NCBI RefSeq assembly: GCF_001375555.1
Contig: NZ_CTDZ01000009.1
Span: 2,597,758 to 2,661,757 of the forward strand
Length of the DNA stretch: 64,000 bases
DNA from: Numidum massiliense
GTDB lineage: Bacteria > Bacillota > Bacilli > Thermoactinomycetales > Novibacillaceae
Direction: 5' to 3'
The translations under genes and the position numbers were made by a program. The notes beneath the pieces were generated by a model. That model made no database searches. It was not told where the DNA came from and worked only from the letters and a program-made list of their open reading frames with translations. Numbering within the stretch: the first letter of the stretch is position 1; every line of letters begins with the position of its first letter. Shown piece by piece: positions 35,296 to 44,402 of this stretch.

Positions 35296-35390
35296 GGGTT
35301 GTTGGGTCAACCCGTATGCAAGCGAGTTAAAAAAACCATATCCATGCGTGTGTATTGGGTCAACCTTTGCCCACGATCGCTAGGTCAACC
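35296..35390 (-). promoter_or_regulatory. candidate GntR operators upstream of agaS
   Basis: The core GGGTCAACC occurs at 35304 and 35357, and AGGTCAACC at 35382. The first sits in the palindrome CGGGTTGTTGGGTCAACCCG (35295-35314). The longer form GGGTTGTTGGGTCAAC (35296-35311) recurs as GGGTTGTTAGGCCAAT upstream of the ROK kinase gene (39106-39121). The nearby GntR/UTRA gene is the natural candidate binder. Confidence 0.5.
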
Positions 35391-35403
35391 CGTTCACATG
35401 TTA

Positions 35404-35455
35404 TAACTTCGTATGGCAGAGGCACAATTTTAACTTCGTATGGCAGAAGCACAAT
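35404..35455. repeat. 25-bp direct repeat
   Basis: Two copies (35404-35428 and 35431-35455), each TAACTTCGTATGGCAGA followed by a G/A difference and GCACAAT. They lie between the operators and the 3' end of the GntR gene. The rest of 35185-35585 shows no supported gene. Confidence 0.8.
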
Positions 35456-35585
35456 ATCGTGACGTCATAATGTCGTTACGTACATATTCAATTGTTATGC
35501 AAAAATACAATCGCGTACGCGTTGACATCTCGTCCGCCAGCCATCGCGTCTACGATTCCTACCACCTTCTTAGCAACCCACACCG

Positions 35586-36317
35586 TTACAGCAACTCCGT
35601 GTAAAAACGGCAGCGGTCCCCGCGGACAATCGAACGGCAAAACTCGACAGGGCGACCACTTGCATCGTAGGCGATGCGATCGAGCAGTAACGCAGGATAG
35701 CCTTCCGCAACTTGTAAATAGGTGCTTTCGTAGTCGCGCACTAACACCGGTTCAAATATTTCTTTCGCCTTCGTCACCGTAATCTCGTACTTTTGCTCCA
35801 ATAAGTCGTACAAAGAGGTCTTTTCTAGTTCCTCTTGGGAGATGTTTGGCGCGAGTTGTTGTGGGATATAGGATGTTTCCAGTATAATCGGTTCCTCGTC
35901 CGCACAGCGGAGCCGCCTAAGTGCGATCACCGCTGTTTGTTCCGGGATTTGTAAGTGTTTGGCCACACTCCGTTTGGCTGCGAGTTGCTCGACACTTATA
36001 ATGATATCTTTCGGGGTCAACCCTTGGGCGCGAATGACTTTGCTAAAGCTGTAAAAGCCGGACAGCGACTGCTCTAACTTCGGAGTCGACACGAACGTCC
36101 CTTTTCCTTGCACCCGTTTGAGTAGCCCTTCGGTTACTAAATCGTCCAGCGCCTTTTTGACCGTATTGCGGCTAATGTTGTAATGTTTTAACAGCTGATT
36201 TTCCGAAGGGATCATCTCCCCCGGCTTCCAGACGCCCGATTCGATATTCTCTCGTAAAATATCTTTCAATTGATGATAAAGCGGTATGACGCTATCGTAA
36301 TCTAACTGCTTTTGCAA
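35586..36317 (-). CDS. GntR family regulator with UTRA domain
   Basis: 243 residues. N-terminal GntR winged helix (IPLYHQLKDILRENIESGVWKPGEMIPSENQLLKHYNISRNTVKKALDDL, about 13-62, then the RVQGKGTFV wing) and a UTRA effector domain (about 95-235, ending RSIVRGDRCRFYTELL). This is the HutC/NagR branch, whose effectors are often sugar phosphates such as GlcN-6-P. It lies just upstream of the agaS operon in the same direction and is the likely controller of the repeated sites. The start follows AAGGAGGATCCC. Confidence 0.9.
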   Translation of the reverse strand: MQKQLDYDSVIPLYHQLKDILRENIESGVWKPGEMIPSENQLLKHYNISRNTVKKALDDLVTEGLLKRVQGKGTFVSTPKLEQSLSGFYSFSKVIRAQGLTPKDIIISVEQLAAKRSVAKHLQIPEQTAVIALRRLRCADEEPIILETSYIPQQLAPNISQEELEKTSLYDLLEQKYEITVTKAKEIFEPVLVRDYESTYLQVAEGYPALLLDRIAYDASGRPVEFCRSIVRGDRCRFYTELL

Positions 36318-36516
36318 CGCGGGATCCTCCTTGTACTACGTATACATATTCCTTCGTTCCGTCGTTCCTTCGTTCATTTTAAGAAAGTTGATTTAAGAAA
36401 ACGTGTATTATTGGCACCGTTGTTGTTTACTGATGTTGCCCACCATTGTTGGCTTAATGGGTTCATTTCATGCGCCGAGGGAAGCCACCCCCAGCTGTGC
36501 GCTTCTCGATCCCTAG

Positions 36517-37668
36517 TTAAGCGAGACGCTCAATAATCGTCGCATTGGCCATTCCATACCCTTCGCACATCGTTTGCAAGCCGTAACGTCCGCCCGTCCG
36601 TTCCAGTTCGTGCATTAACGTCGCCATGAGTCGGGCCCCGCTCGCGCCGAGTGGATGGCCTAACGCAATCGCGCCCCCGTTCGGATTCACTTTACGGACA
36701 TCCGCACCTGTCTCCGCAAGCCACGCCAAAACGACAGAAGCAAAAGCTTCGTTCACTTCAAACAGGTCAATATCCTCGAGGCGTAGCCCCGCTTTTTTTA
36801 ACACGTGAGCGGTAGCAGGAATCGGACCGGTCAGCATGAGCGTTGGATCGGAACCGACAACTGTCCGCGCTAATACGCGAAAGCGCGGTTTTAAGCCGAG
36901 TGCTCCTGCTTTTTCTCGCGACATTAGCAACAACGCGGCTGCCCCGTCGCTAATTTGGCTCGCGTTCCCAGCGTGAACCGTGCCGTCTGCTTGGAACACC
37001 GGCTGTAGGTTAGCGAGTTTTTCCAAGGTTGTATCTGGTCGCGGCCCTTCATCAGTCGCGACGACCGTTTTTTCTCCATCCGGCTGTCCCACTTCTAGGG
37101 GCATCACTTCTCGTTCGAAGCGACCGTCCTTTTGGGCGGCAACTGCCTTTTCATGGCTGTGAAGCGACCATTCGTCCAACTGCTGGCGGTTAAAACCCCA
37201 TTTTTCTGCGATTCGTTCGGCCGATACCCCTTGGTGGACGATTTCATACTGTGACGTGAGCGATTCGCTAAACGCGATCCCTTCCCGATTCGAGCCGATC
37301 GGCACGCGGGACATACTTTCCACGCCGCCAGCAACGACCACGTCCATGTCGCCACTTAAAATTGCCTGTGCTGCAAAATGGACCGCTTGCTGACTTGAAC
37401 CGCACTGGCGGTCAATCGTCGTCCCTGGAACATTTACCGGGAAACCTGCGATCAGCGCCGCCATGCGCGCAATATTAAACGACTGTTCTCCGACTTGTGA
37501 CACGCAACCGAATATGACATCGTCGATCATTTCCGGGGAAATGCCTGTTCGCTGTACGAGCTCTCGCAGCGGCGCGGCTGCCAGATCTTCTGCCCGCACT
37601 CCGGACAACGCCCCGTTTCGCCTGCCCACTGGTGTCCGCACGGCCTCAACAATGACAACTTCACGCAT
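36517..37668 (-). CDS. thiolase (acetyl-CoA C-acyltransferase)
   Basis: 383 residues, full thiolase. Acyl-enzyme Cys89 lies in TTIDRQCGSSQQAVH, the His of NGGAIALGHPLGASGAR lies near 338, and the second Cys368 in QTMCEGYGMANATI. The last motif reads MCEGYGMANAT rather than MCIGGGQGxA, a form seen in FadA5-like thiolases acting on branched or sterol side-chain acyl-CoA. It cleaves 3-ketoacyl-CoA in beta-oxidation in the cytosol. It appears as a single gene, with no other beta-oxidation genes in the window. Confidence 0.92.
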   Translation of the reverse strand: MREVVIVEAVRTPVGRRNGALSGVRAEDLAAAPLRELVQRTGISPEMIDDVIFGCVSQVGEQSFNIARMAALIAGFPVNVPGTTIDRQCGSSQQAVHFAAQAILSGDMDVVVAGGVESMSRVPIGSNREGIAFSESLTSQYEIVHQGVSAERIAEKWGFNRQQLDEWSLHSHEKAVAAQKDGRFEREVMPLEVGQPDGEKTVVATDEGPRPDTTLEKLANLQPVFQADGTVHAGNASQISDGAAALLLMSREKAGALGLKPRFRVLARTVVGSDPTLMLTGPIPATAHVLKKAGLRLEDIDLFEVNEAFASVVLAWLAETGADVRKVNPNGGAIALGHPLGASGARLMATLMHELERTGGRYGLQTMCEGYGMANATIIERLA

Positions 37669-37929
37669 CGCCCTCTCCCTTTCCCCCTATAAATAGTCCT
37701 ATCCCTTACGGTAACATCCTAATAGTCCCTTCATCGTACGTTATTGTCCCTTAATCGTACTTACTTTTTAGCGGTGCGATGTCTTTCCTCATGCGACTCC
37801 TCTCACGCTTAATTTTACCATATTCGCACGAGCAGTGCCGCCTTTCAAAGTAGCGGCACAAGTAGTACTCCTGCGAGTTCGTTATTAGCTTACGTTCGCT
37901 TATTGTCCCGAGCCTCGTGCTACTAAATG

Positions 37930-38913
37930 TTATCGTTGTAGTTGCGCACGTCTCTGTTTGGCAAAAAGGGCACTTCCGACAACCCCTGCAACGCCCTGTA
38001 GCTGGGCGACGCGAATGGACAAATTATCCCAGTAAACAGGCAATACATACGCCTTTAGTGTTTCGCGCACTGGTTGCAGTAACCGTTCGCCAGCAGCTGC
38101 CAATCCGCCGCCGATGACGATGACGTCGGGACTGAACAGCATAACCGCATAAGACAGTGCTCTCCCTAACTGTGTCCCAGCGTGCACAAACACTTGCTTA
38201 GCCAGTTCGTCCCCACGGTCATACGCAACGGACACGTCACGAGCCGTCAACCTTTCGGGCGCTTCGGCAAACGATTGCTGTAATAGACTCGATTGTCCAC
38301 TCCCTAGCCCACTTGTCAACCTTTCCCGGGCTAGACGCACAATGCCTGTCGCCGAAGCGACTGTTTCTAAGCAGCCGTGCAGCCCGCAGTTGCAAGGTGC
38401 CGTTTCCCCTTCCATGCGAATGTGCCCCAACTCTCCAGCCATGAAACGGTTGCCGTAATACAGCTGTCCCCCGCTTACGACGGCAGCCGCAATGCCAGTT
38501 CCTAACGTCAGCCCGAGGACGTGAGCGCCGCCTTGCCCCGCCCCGTGCATCGCTTCACCGTACACGTACATACGCACATCGTTATCGATAAAGACAGGGA
38601 TCCCCAGCTGGCGCTGCACCTTCTCCGCGACAGGTTCATCGCGCCAATGCAAATTGGCGGAAAATTGGCAGATGCCTCGTTGTGGGTCGACAAACCCGGG
38701 AACGCCGATCCCGACCGCCTGTACATCGTTTACGTGAAGAGCGTTTTCCTGCAACAATTGCCGCACCGCGTCCGCTATTTTGCTAATGATCGATTCACTG
38801 CCGCGCTCCGCCTCGGTCGACTGCTTTTTTTTGTCTAGTAGCTGTCCCGCGTCGTCGAGCAATCCGACCACGATATTCGTTCCCCCAACGTCTACCCCGA
38901 CGAAATAACGCAT
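37930..38913 (-). CDS. ROK-family sugar kinase (glucokinase / N-acetylhexosamine kinase type)
   Basis: 327 residues from ATG 38913, chosen because AAAGGGGAG lies five bases upstream and the protein then begins MRYFVGVDVGGTNIVVGLLDD, the ATP-binding motif. The upstream 34-codon extension has no site. The ROK zinc motif is complete: GELGHIRMEGETAPCNCGLHGCLE (near residue 165-190), with GVPGF and FIDNDVR before it. ROK kinases phosphorylate glucose, GlcNAc or GalNAc. A shared operator-like sequence with the agaS operon suggests an amino-sugar kinase role, but plain glucokinase is equally possible by sequence. Confidence 0.85.
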   Translation of the reverse strand: MRYFVGVDVGGTNIVVGLLDDAGQLLDKKKQSTEAERGSESIISKIADAVRQLLQENALHVNDVQAVGIGVPGFVDPQRGICQFSANLHWRDEPVAEKVQRQLGIPVFIDNDVRMYVYGEAMHGAGQGGAHVLGLTLGTGIAAAVVSGGQLYYGNRFMAGELGHIRMEGETAPCNCGLHGCLETVASATGIVRLARERLTSGLGSGQSSLLQQSFAEAPERLTARDVSVAYDRGDELAKQVFVHAGTQLGRALSYAVMLFSPDVIVIGGGLAAAGERLLQPVRETLKAYVLPVYWDNLSIRVAQLQGVAGVVGSALFAKQRRAQLQR

Positions 38914-39105
38914 GTTTGCTCCCCTTTGACATCCTTCATTTAACGCAAGTCGAAAGATAAAGTCGGAATAGTCACCATTTGGCCACCTGCACGCAGCGAT
39001 TGCGTCGCCGCACATCCGGCAGCAACACTCATTCGCCCTGCCGGCGGCTTCAGTATAATGAAGGTGACTTCATTTTTGACATCCCAATATATGTATACCA
39101 TTATT

Positions 39106-39121
39106 GGGTTGTTAGGCCAAT
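39106..39121 (-). promoter_or_regulatory. operator-like motif upstream of the ROK kinase gene
   Basis: GGGTTGTTAGGCCAAT matches the agaS-upstream GGGTTGTTGGGTCAAC at 13 of 16 positions. It sits in a small palindrome TATTGG/CCAATA (39103-39122), about 190 bases before the kinase start. Confidence 0.4.
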
Positions 39122-39211
39122 AGACTGTAGTAATTAATTGACGTTTAAATAAAACAGCCTTAACGTGGAAAATAATCAATTTTCTTCGTCAACCATTATT
39201 CTCTTTTATTG

Positions 39212-40198
39212 TTACTTAAGGAGGATAAAGTCTTGAACAAGGCGTTCCTTGCGTGCTGGAAGTTCAATTTCCCCCTTTTTATCCCAAGAACGTGTGTCGT
39301 AAACGCAAATAATCCCACCCAGTTCGTCACTGTGCAACTGGGTTATTGTATAGAAGTATTCGTCTTTAATGTGCGCTTTATGAATTGGATGTGCAACCTC
39401 TTTCGTATCGATAACCTTGAACGTACGTTTATCTAATATGGTGACTTTATCGAGACTAGCATAAGTAAGATATAGGTAGTCATCATCCTGTTTAATGAAT
39501 TCTGGACATTCGTATGGTAACTTTATATAATTCACCTCCCAATTCCGTCGATCAACGACAGTAATTGCTTTAGTCCCATCTTGAACAGAAGTGAGAAGTA
39601 TTTTGTCATTAACGATTTGTATGTCGTACGTATTATAATAATCTAAATATATTTCTTTCACGACTTTCCGACGCTTACGTTCTATAACGTACATGACGGG
39701 AGGAGTTCTATCAGCGAAAGCGTAAACATATTTTTCGTCCAGATTTGCTGATCCTAAAATACCATCCAATTCAATATCAGTGACTCGCTCACCTTCTGTA
39801 ATTCTCAATGTGCCACTTTCAAGTTCGGTATTGTACAAAGTAATGAGTACGCCGTCTTTTTCCTTGACGTATAATGGATAGTCTAATGAATCAACCTTAG
39901 TAATTTTCCCTTTATCATTAATAACAGCAAGCTTATCCCCAAACTGGATAGGGAGAATTAACTCCCCCTTATTGTTTTTCTCGATATGGAAAATACTCGC
40001 ATCATTAATGACTGACGAAGAAGTCATTGCCCCGTCCGCTCCGAATACGATAAACTCGCTATGATTATTTAACGCATCGGTATAAACAACTCCGTATTCT
40101 CCATTTTTCAAATCTAGATCTTGAAACTGACAAGAGGTGGTCATAACTGAAAAGAAAATCAGGAAAGCTATAGTAATAACATTTTGAAAGTTCATCAT
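39212..40198 (-). CDS. putative lipoprotein with beta-propeller-like repeats
   Basis: 328 residues. The N terminus (MMNFQNVITIAFLIFFSVMTTSC) is a lipoprotein-like signal with Cys near residue 23, although TTSC is not a canonical lipobox. The remainder shows recurring beta blades with VxxD, Ixx and ...VVDRRNWEVNYIKLP / TILDKRTFKVIDTKE / VYDTRSWDKKGEIELP units typical of seven-bladed propellers. It would be tethered outside the membrane and bind or scaffold something. No catalytic motif is visible. It is downstream of, and co-directional with, nothing close. AT content is relatively high. Confidence 0.65.
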   Translation of the reverse strand: MMNFQNVITIAFLIFFSVMTTSCQFQDLDLKNGEYGVVYTDALNNHSEFIVFGADGAMTSSSVINDASIFHIEKNNKGELILPIQFGDKLAVINDKGKITKVDSLDYPLYVKEKDGVLITLYNTELESGTLRITEGERVTDIELDGILGSANLDEKYVYAFADRTPPVMYVIERKRRKVVKEIYLDYYNTYDIQIVNDKILLTSVQDGTKAITVVDRRNWEVNYIKLPYECPEFIKQDDDYLYLTYASLDKVTILDKRTFKVIDTKEVAHPIHKAHIKDEYFYTITQLHSDELGGIICVYDTRSWDKKGEIELPARKERLVQDFILLK

Positions 40199-40265
40199 AG
40201 GACTCGCTCCTCTGTGGAAAAATAAGGACGGCGGAGATGCTAGTCCCCGCCAACTGAATAGTTTA

Positions 40266-40970
40266 TTAACCTTGAGAGTAATAAGCCGCTGTTAACGGCG
40301 ATTTAATGAGGTCGACGGGCCAGACAGCACCACCGTTGTAGTTAAGGTCAAACCCTCTATTATAATAAGCTCTCCACACGAGCTGTGAACAGTAAAAGCT
40401 ATTAACTGTTTTCACATTCCAAAAATTATAATTGTAGGGTTTTCCAATTTTCCCCCTAGCATATGACGCCGCGTACGTCACATCTCCTCCAGTCGATTTC
40501 CTAACTCCTAAGGCTTTAACCTTCTTATATCTATTCTTCCAATTATTAGGCCAATGCCTAACACCATTGTTGCTCTTTCCCTTATTTCCAAACGACTCGA
40601 CTACCTTCCCGGGTACTTCCGAAACAATACCAGCATGCCCACCAACCCAAGCGGAGGAGCCCGAGCTACTACCTGAAAGGGTTACGAGAATATCTCCCTT
40701 AGAGCCGATCGAGCCAGAACCTTGAGGAGAAACCATGTCAAGATTGAAAGAACGCCCTTGAGCGTCAAACATCTTTTTCACTTCTTCGACGTCGATAGTG
40801 TTATTCCAATGATCCAACATTTCCTTCGTATCCTGCTTGCCACGTTCAACTTCTTGTTCTTGCTTTGCGGTTAAAGCTAGTTCGTGGTCTGCTGCGAAAC
40901 CAACCATACTTCCAGAAAAGATCAAAACGACCAGGATCAACAAAACGGTAGACTTCCTCAAAACCGCCAT
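40266..40970 (-). CDS. secreted permuted NlpC/P60-type (YiiX/YycO-like) cysteine peptidase
   Basis: 234 residues with a signal peptide (RKSTVLLILVVLIFSGSMVGFAA). The C-terminal domain (about 85-234) has the circularly permuted papain-like arrangement: a His in WVGGHAGIVSE near residue 113 precedes the catalytic Cys in FYCSQLVWRAYY near 195, and the KIGKPYNYNFW segment typifies this group. Such enzymes cut cell-wall peptides or amide/thioester bonds. It is encoded 68 nt upstream of the propeller lipoprotein and could be co-transcribed with it. The start follows AAAGGAGGCGTTTTC. Confidence 0.75.
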   Translation of the reverse strand: MAVLRKSTVLLILVVLIFSGSMVGFAADHELALTAKQEQEVERGKQDTKEMLDHWNNTIDVEEVKKMFDAQGRSFNLDMVSPQGSGSIGSKGDILVTLSGSSSGSSAWVGGHAGIVSEVPGKVVESFGNKGKSNNGVRHWPNNWKNRYKKVKALGVRKSTGGDVTYAASYARGKIGKPYNYNFWNVKTVNSFYCSQLVWRAYYNRGFDLNYNGGAVWPVDLIKSPLTAAYYSQG

Positions 40971-41506
40971 GAAAACGCCTCCTTTAATCTTGAAGATAGT
41001 AATATATATATATTACATATGCTCGTCAAGGAGTCAACAACATTTTAAAAAGAATTTGTAGTTTAATTTACTCTTGATTTACTCTAGTCAACTGCAAACC
41101 TTTATATTACTAATGGATCCGTAAACACCGATGGCCGCGATGTCACTGCCATGACGTGCCACAACATCCGTCGCTGCAATTTCCCGGCAAGCTGCAACTG
41201 ATCCTCTCTAGAAGTCGCGCACGGATATGCTCATACTGTTATTTTTAACACCTACTCTGTATGTCATGACTAGTTTCACCTATTATAACAGACAGACTTA
41301 TGTTGTTATAGTCACGTAGTGACAGCCCCCACTGTAATAGCCACGTTGTAACAGCCACGTTCTAATAGCTTCGTGCACCCGTATACCTTAAGCTTCAAAT
41401 ACAAAAGTGGCAGTTACGCCGTTAACGTGACGCAAACTGCCAACAACATACTCGCGGTTCGCGGTTGCAATCGGGAGAGTGGCAAGATTGGGCAGTGTCA
41501 AACGCC
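40971..41506. other. 536-bp non-coding stretch with tandem repeats
   Basis: No ORF with a ribosome binding site is supported. It holds the 14-bp repeat array described next and a small inverted repeat GGCAGTT/AACTGCC near 41409-41441. The part next to 40970 is AT-rich and should contain the promoter of the peptidase gene. Confidence 0.5.
41304..41374. repeat. degenerate 14-15-bp tandem repeat, five units
   Basis: Units at 41304 (TGTTATAGTCACGT), 41318 (15 bp), 41333 (TGTAATAGCCACGT), 41347 (TGTAACAGCCACGT) and 41361 (TCTAATAGCTTCGT). Period 14 does not match DNA helical repeat multiples. Non-coding. Confidence 0.8.
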
Positions 41507-42601
41507 TCAAGCACCCTCCCCTGTTTCACCTAGCAAATGTTCCCACCGCAAATAGTGCGAAGTGACGCGCAGCAAGTGAAACAACGAGGAGCGGAGTTCA
41601 AACTCCTCCCGCGTCACTGGGAGCTCGCCTTGACGAAAGTGGTCGTATAAATCGGCGAATGCCTCCATTAACTCGCCGCATGGCGCCGATAACTCCTCGT
41701 CTTTCGTCGGTGACTTTCCCTTTGAAGTCAATCGCTCCTCATCTGCTGCCGACGACTCCGCACCTCGCACCGATCGCCCGCCATCTGCTGCCGCCTCCGC
41801 CCTTGCGGCTACTTTATCTATAAACGCGGCAACTAACTCACTGTTAGGCACGCTATCATGAATCGTCTGCAAAATATTAACCATCCGCTCCAACTCATAA
41901 AACTGCTGGCGACGAATGTCCAAATAGTCACAGTAATCTTCTTGGCAATTCCGTTTGCGCAGGAAAAAATCGTTCTCCTTATCCAACTGTGCCACCCGTT
42001 TCGCATCGCGCAGCAGTTCGCGTGCACTCTCCAATTCCGCTGTCAAATCGTTAGCATCGCCCTCTCCTCGATTTCCCGTACGCACGCGGTCAGCAACTTG
42101 ACGTAAAATCGCAGCGTACATCGCTTCGATCTTCTGTTGATAGCCTTGCAGCTTGCCGCTCATGTCGGGCATAAACACGTTAAACGTAAGCGCCACAAAA
42201 CAACCGACGATCACGAGCAGCATTTCATTGACAAAAATTTCCCACGTCAATTGTTCATAAGTGAACACATGTAAAATGAGCACAGCGGCAATAACGAGCC
42301 CTTCGCCCAACTTTAGCCATACAGAAAGAGGGATAAAAAACAAAAAGAACAAAATGAGCGCCGGTATATGATAACCGATTACCGTAAACAACAACCCGCT
42401 CCCGACGACGGCAATAAAACCTAAAAATACGCGGGCAACCGCACCAGAAATCGACCGCTTCAACGTCGGTTGAATTCCTAACATTGTAATAATTCCCGCG
42501 AGCGTATACGAATCGAGCTCTAATGCCCGCGCAAGCCACACTGCAACACCTGTACCAACCGCCGTTTTAATCGTTCGGTAGCCGATCCTCACCTTAAACA
42601 T
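41507..42601 (-). CDS. aromatic acid exporter family (DUF939/FUSC-like) membrane protein
   Basis: 364 residues. Six membrane segments in the first 145 residues (KTAVGTGVAVWLARALELDSYTLAGIITMLGIQPTLKRSI..., GYHIPALILFFLFFIPLSVWLKLGEGLVIAAVLILHVF) are followed by a large cytoplasmic helical domain. This is the ArAE_1/DUF939 plus ArAE_1 C-terminal layout seen in Bacillus YqjA. An insertion of Ala/Ser/Glu-rich, probably disordered sequence (about residues 275-315) breaks the C-terminal domain. It may export aromatic acids or affect envelope tension. Substrate unknown. Single-gene transcript by context. Confidence 0.82.
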   Translation of the reverse strand: MFKVRIGYRTIKTAVGTGVAVWLARALELDSYTLAGIITMLGIQPTLKRSISGAVARVFLGFIAVVGSGLLFTVIGYHIPALILFFLFFIPLSVWLKLGEGLVIAAVLILHVFTYEQLTWEIFVNEMLLVIVGCFVALTFNVFMPDMSGKLQGYQQKIEAMYAAILRQVADRVRTGNRGEGDANDLTAELESARELLRDAKRVAQLDKENDFFLRKRNCQEDYCDYLDIRRQQFYELERMVNILQTIHDSVPNSELVAAFIDKVAARAEAAADGGRSVRGAESSAADEERLTSKGKSPTKDEELSAPCGELMEAFADLYDHFRQGELPVTREEFELRSSLFHLLRVTSHYLRWEHLLGETGEGA

Positions 42602-42941
42602 CGTTCCCTTCCCATATATACAAGAAAATAGTTCCCTTTTTTATCTTAAAAATAAAAATATTCCCCCAATAACTTTCAAGTCGTTTCCCATCGTCGTCCT
42701 TGCAGAGTCCCCGGATATGTTACTCTTATATCAATTATAATGGATGTAACCGAGCATGATCGAAAAAAACAGTGAACGTCGATAAAACTTCACTCTTTAT
42801 ACTTCGTAATGACACTATTTCCGTCCCACACGTGCCCTAAACGTAGAAAAAGTGACAGAGGTATTAAAGAAAAGTTGGCAAATCGAAGGAGCAGGGGAAA
42901 AGGGTTAAAGGTTAACAGGAACAATGGAAATGGGAGTATGA
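42602..42941. other. 340-bp stretch without a gene
   Basis: I see no ORF with a start signal, no strong hairpin and no repeat. The part next to 42601 should hold the promoter of the exporter gene. Confidence 0.4.
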
Positions 42942-43252
42942 TTAGCTGTCCACAAAGTACTTTTGTAACGAGACGAACAAAAAGTAATCGGCGCTAGTGC
43001 AATCACTGACCCTGTAGCGATCAACCGCGTATTGGACGTAAACGTCCCTTCCAATTTGTACAACCCTAACGTTAACGGGTACATACTCGAATCGTCCAAC
43101 ACTAACAACGGCCACAAGAAGTTGTTCCAAGCGCCGACAAAGCTGCCGATGGCCAGCGTCACTAACGTCGGCTTCACCATCGGCAACAAAATGTGCATCA
43201 CGTTCGCACTATCAATAAAAGCGGACTCCTCAATTTCCCGGGGAATTTCCGA
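42942..43252 (-). pseudogene. remnant of a carbohydrate ABC transporter permease (MalG/UgpE type)
   Basis: The minus strand encodes SEIPREIEESAFIDSANVMHILLPMVKPTLVTLAIGSFVGAWNNFLWPLLVLDDSSMYPLTLGLYKLEGTF...GSVIALAPI. This is the EAA loop and C-terminal half of a sugar ABC permease. The frame then breaks. The proper C-terminal end, LFVSLQKYFVDS, is found in the next frame ending at 42942. A few residues are missing between HILL and PMVKP. The N-terminal half is absent upstream. It is a truncated, frameshifted relic. Its sugar transporter context may once have fed the nearby sugar-phosphate genes. Confidence 0.8.
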
Positions 43253-43469
43253 CAAGCAAACTAACGTTACACTAGCGTTAAGCACTAACGTTCCTCCACC
43301 ATTCAGACTACGCTTCGGTCGATCAACAGCTCGGAGCCGGACAGCTTAACACAATCACTACACGAAATGACCGAAACAGCAGCGAACGAAACCGCCAATT
43401 GAACCTGTGGTGCACACCTATGGCCACACCTGTGGCACGTTAACAACCAGAGACGGTCGCTACGATCGA

Positions 43470-44402
43470 CTAACGTTCAGCGGGAATAGGGTCCTCCCCT
43501 ACAATTTTCACTTCCGTTTCCAATTCGACGCCGAACGTCTCCTTTACCGTTCGCTGGACAATCTTAATGAGCGATATGTAATCCGTTGCCGTGGCGCCGT
43601 CTTTATTAACGATGAATCCCGCGTGCTTGCGCGAAACTTCCGCGCCGCCGACGCGCGTCCCCTGCAGTCCGCTATCTTGGATTAACTTCCCGGCAAAATA
43701 CCCTGGTGGACGCTTAAACACACTGCCGCATGACGGGTATTCGAGTGGCTGCTTTTCCTCCCTGCGCTGCGTCAAATCGTCCATGACACTTTTTATGGAG
43801 TCGTAATCGCCTTTTTGTAATTGAAACGTCGCTTGTAGCACCGTATACTTTTTCTTCGGAATTACACTCGTGCGATACCCTAACTGTAAATCGTCTTTAA
43901 GTAACGTGACCAGTTCGCCCTCTTCACTAACGACGACGACACTGTCGATGACGTCTTTTATTTCACCGCCGTACGCGCCAGCGTTCATGACGAGTGCCCC
44001 GCCGATGGAACCTGGAATACCACAGGCAAATTCCAACCCTGTCAAGCAGTTCTGTAATGCAGCTTTGGAAGCGTCGCGAATGTCGATGCCACTTTGCACA
44101 GTCATTCTGTCTCCCTCGACCGTCAGTTCGTTGAGCTTCTTCAAACTCATGACGATACCGCGGATGCCACCGTCTTTAACGATAACGTTTGAACCGTTTC
44201 CGAGCGACATGAGCGGTATGCGCTCTTCGGCAGCAAACGCGACGAGCTGCTGGGCGGCGGCGATCGTCGTCGGGGTGACGAAATAGTCAGCGACACCCCC
44301 GAGCCGCGTCATCGTATAGTTGTGTAGCGGCTCATCCGTCAATACATTCTCTTCTGCGACGATTTCTTGCAATTTATTTAAAATTATGTTTCTATCAGTC
44401 AT
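43470..44402 (-). CDS. murB: UDP-N-acetylenolpyruvoylglucosamine reductase
   Basis: 310 residues from ATG 44402 (a GTG three codons earlier lacks spacing). FAD-dependent MurB: FAD-binding PLxSLGNGSNVIV near 75 and GIPGSIGGALVMNAGAYGGE near 130, and the type II MurB active-site segment YPSCGSVFKRPPGYFAGKLIQDSGLQG near 230, where Ser is the proton donor. It reduces UDP-GlcNAc-enolpyruvate to UDP-MurNAc in peptidoglycan synthesis in the cytosol. It stands alone rather than in a division cluster, so it may be the second murB of a Bacillales genome. Confidence 0.95.
   Translation of the reverse strand: MTDRNIILNKLQEIVAEENVLTDEPLHNYTMTRLGGVADYFVTPTTIAAAQQLVAFAAEERIPLMSLGNGSNVIVKDGGIRGIVMSLKKLNELTVEGDRMTVQSGIDIRDASKAALQNCLTGLEFACGIPGSIGGALVMNAGAYGGEIKDVIDSVVVVSEEGELVTLLKDDLQLGYRTSVIPKKKYTVLQATFQLQKGDYDSIKSVMDDLTQRREEKQPLEYPSCGSVFKRPPGYFAGKLIQDSGLQGTRVGGAEVSRKHAGFIVNKDGATATDYISLIKIVQRTVKETFGVELETEVKIVGEDPIPAER

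Noticed and set aside
35404-35455. loxP recombination site
   Set aside because: Only one arm-like 12-base match per copy, both in the same orientation and without the 8-bp spacer and inverted arm.
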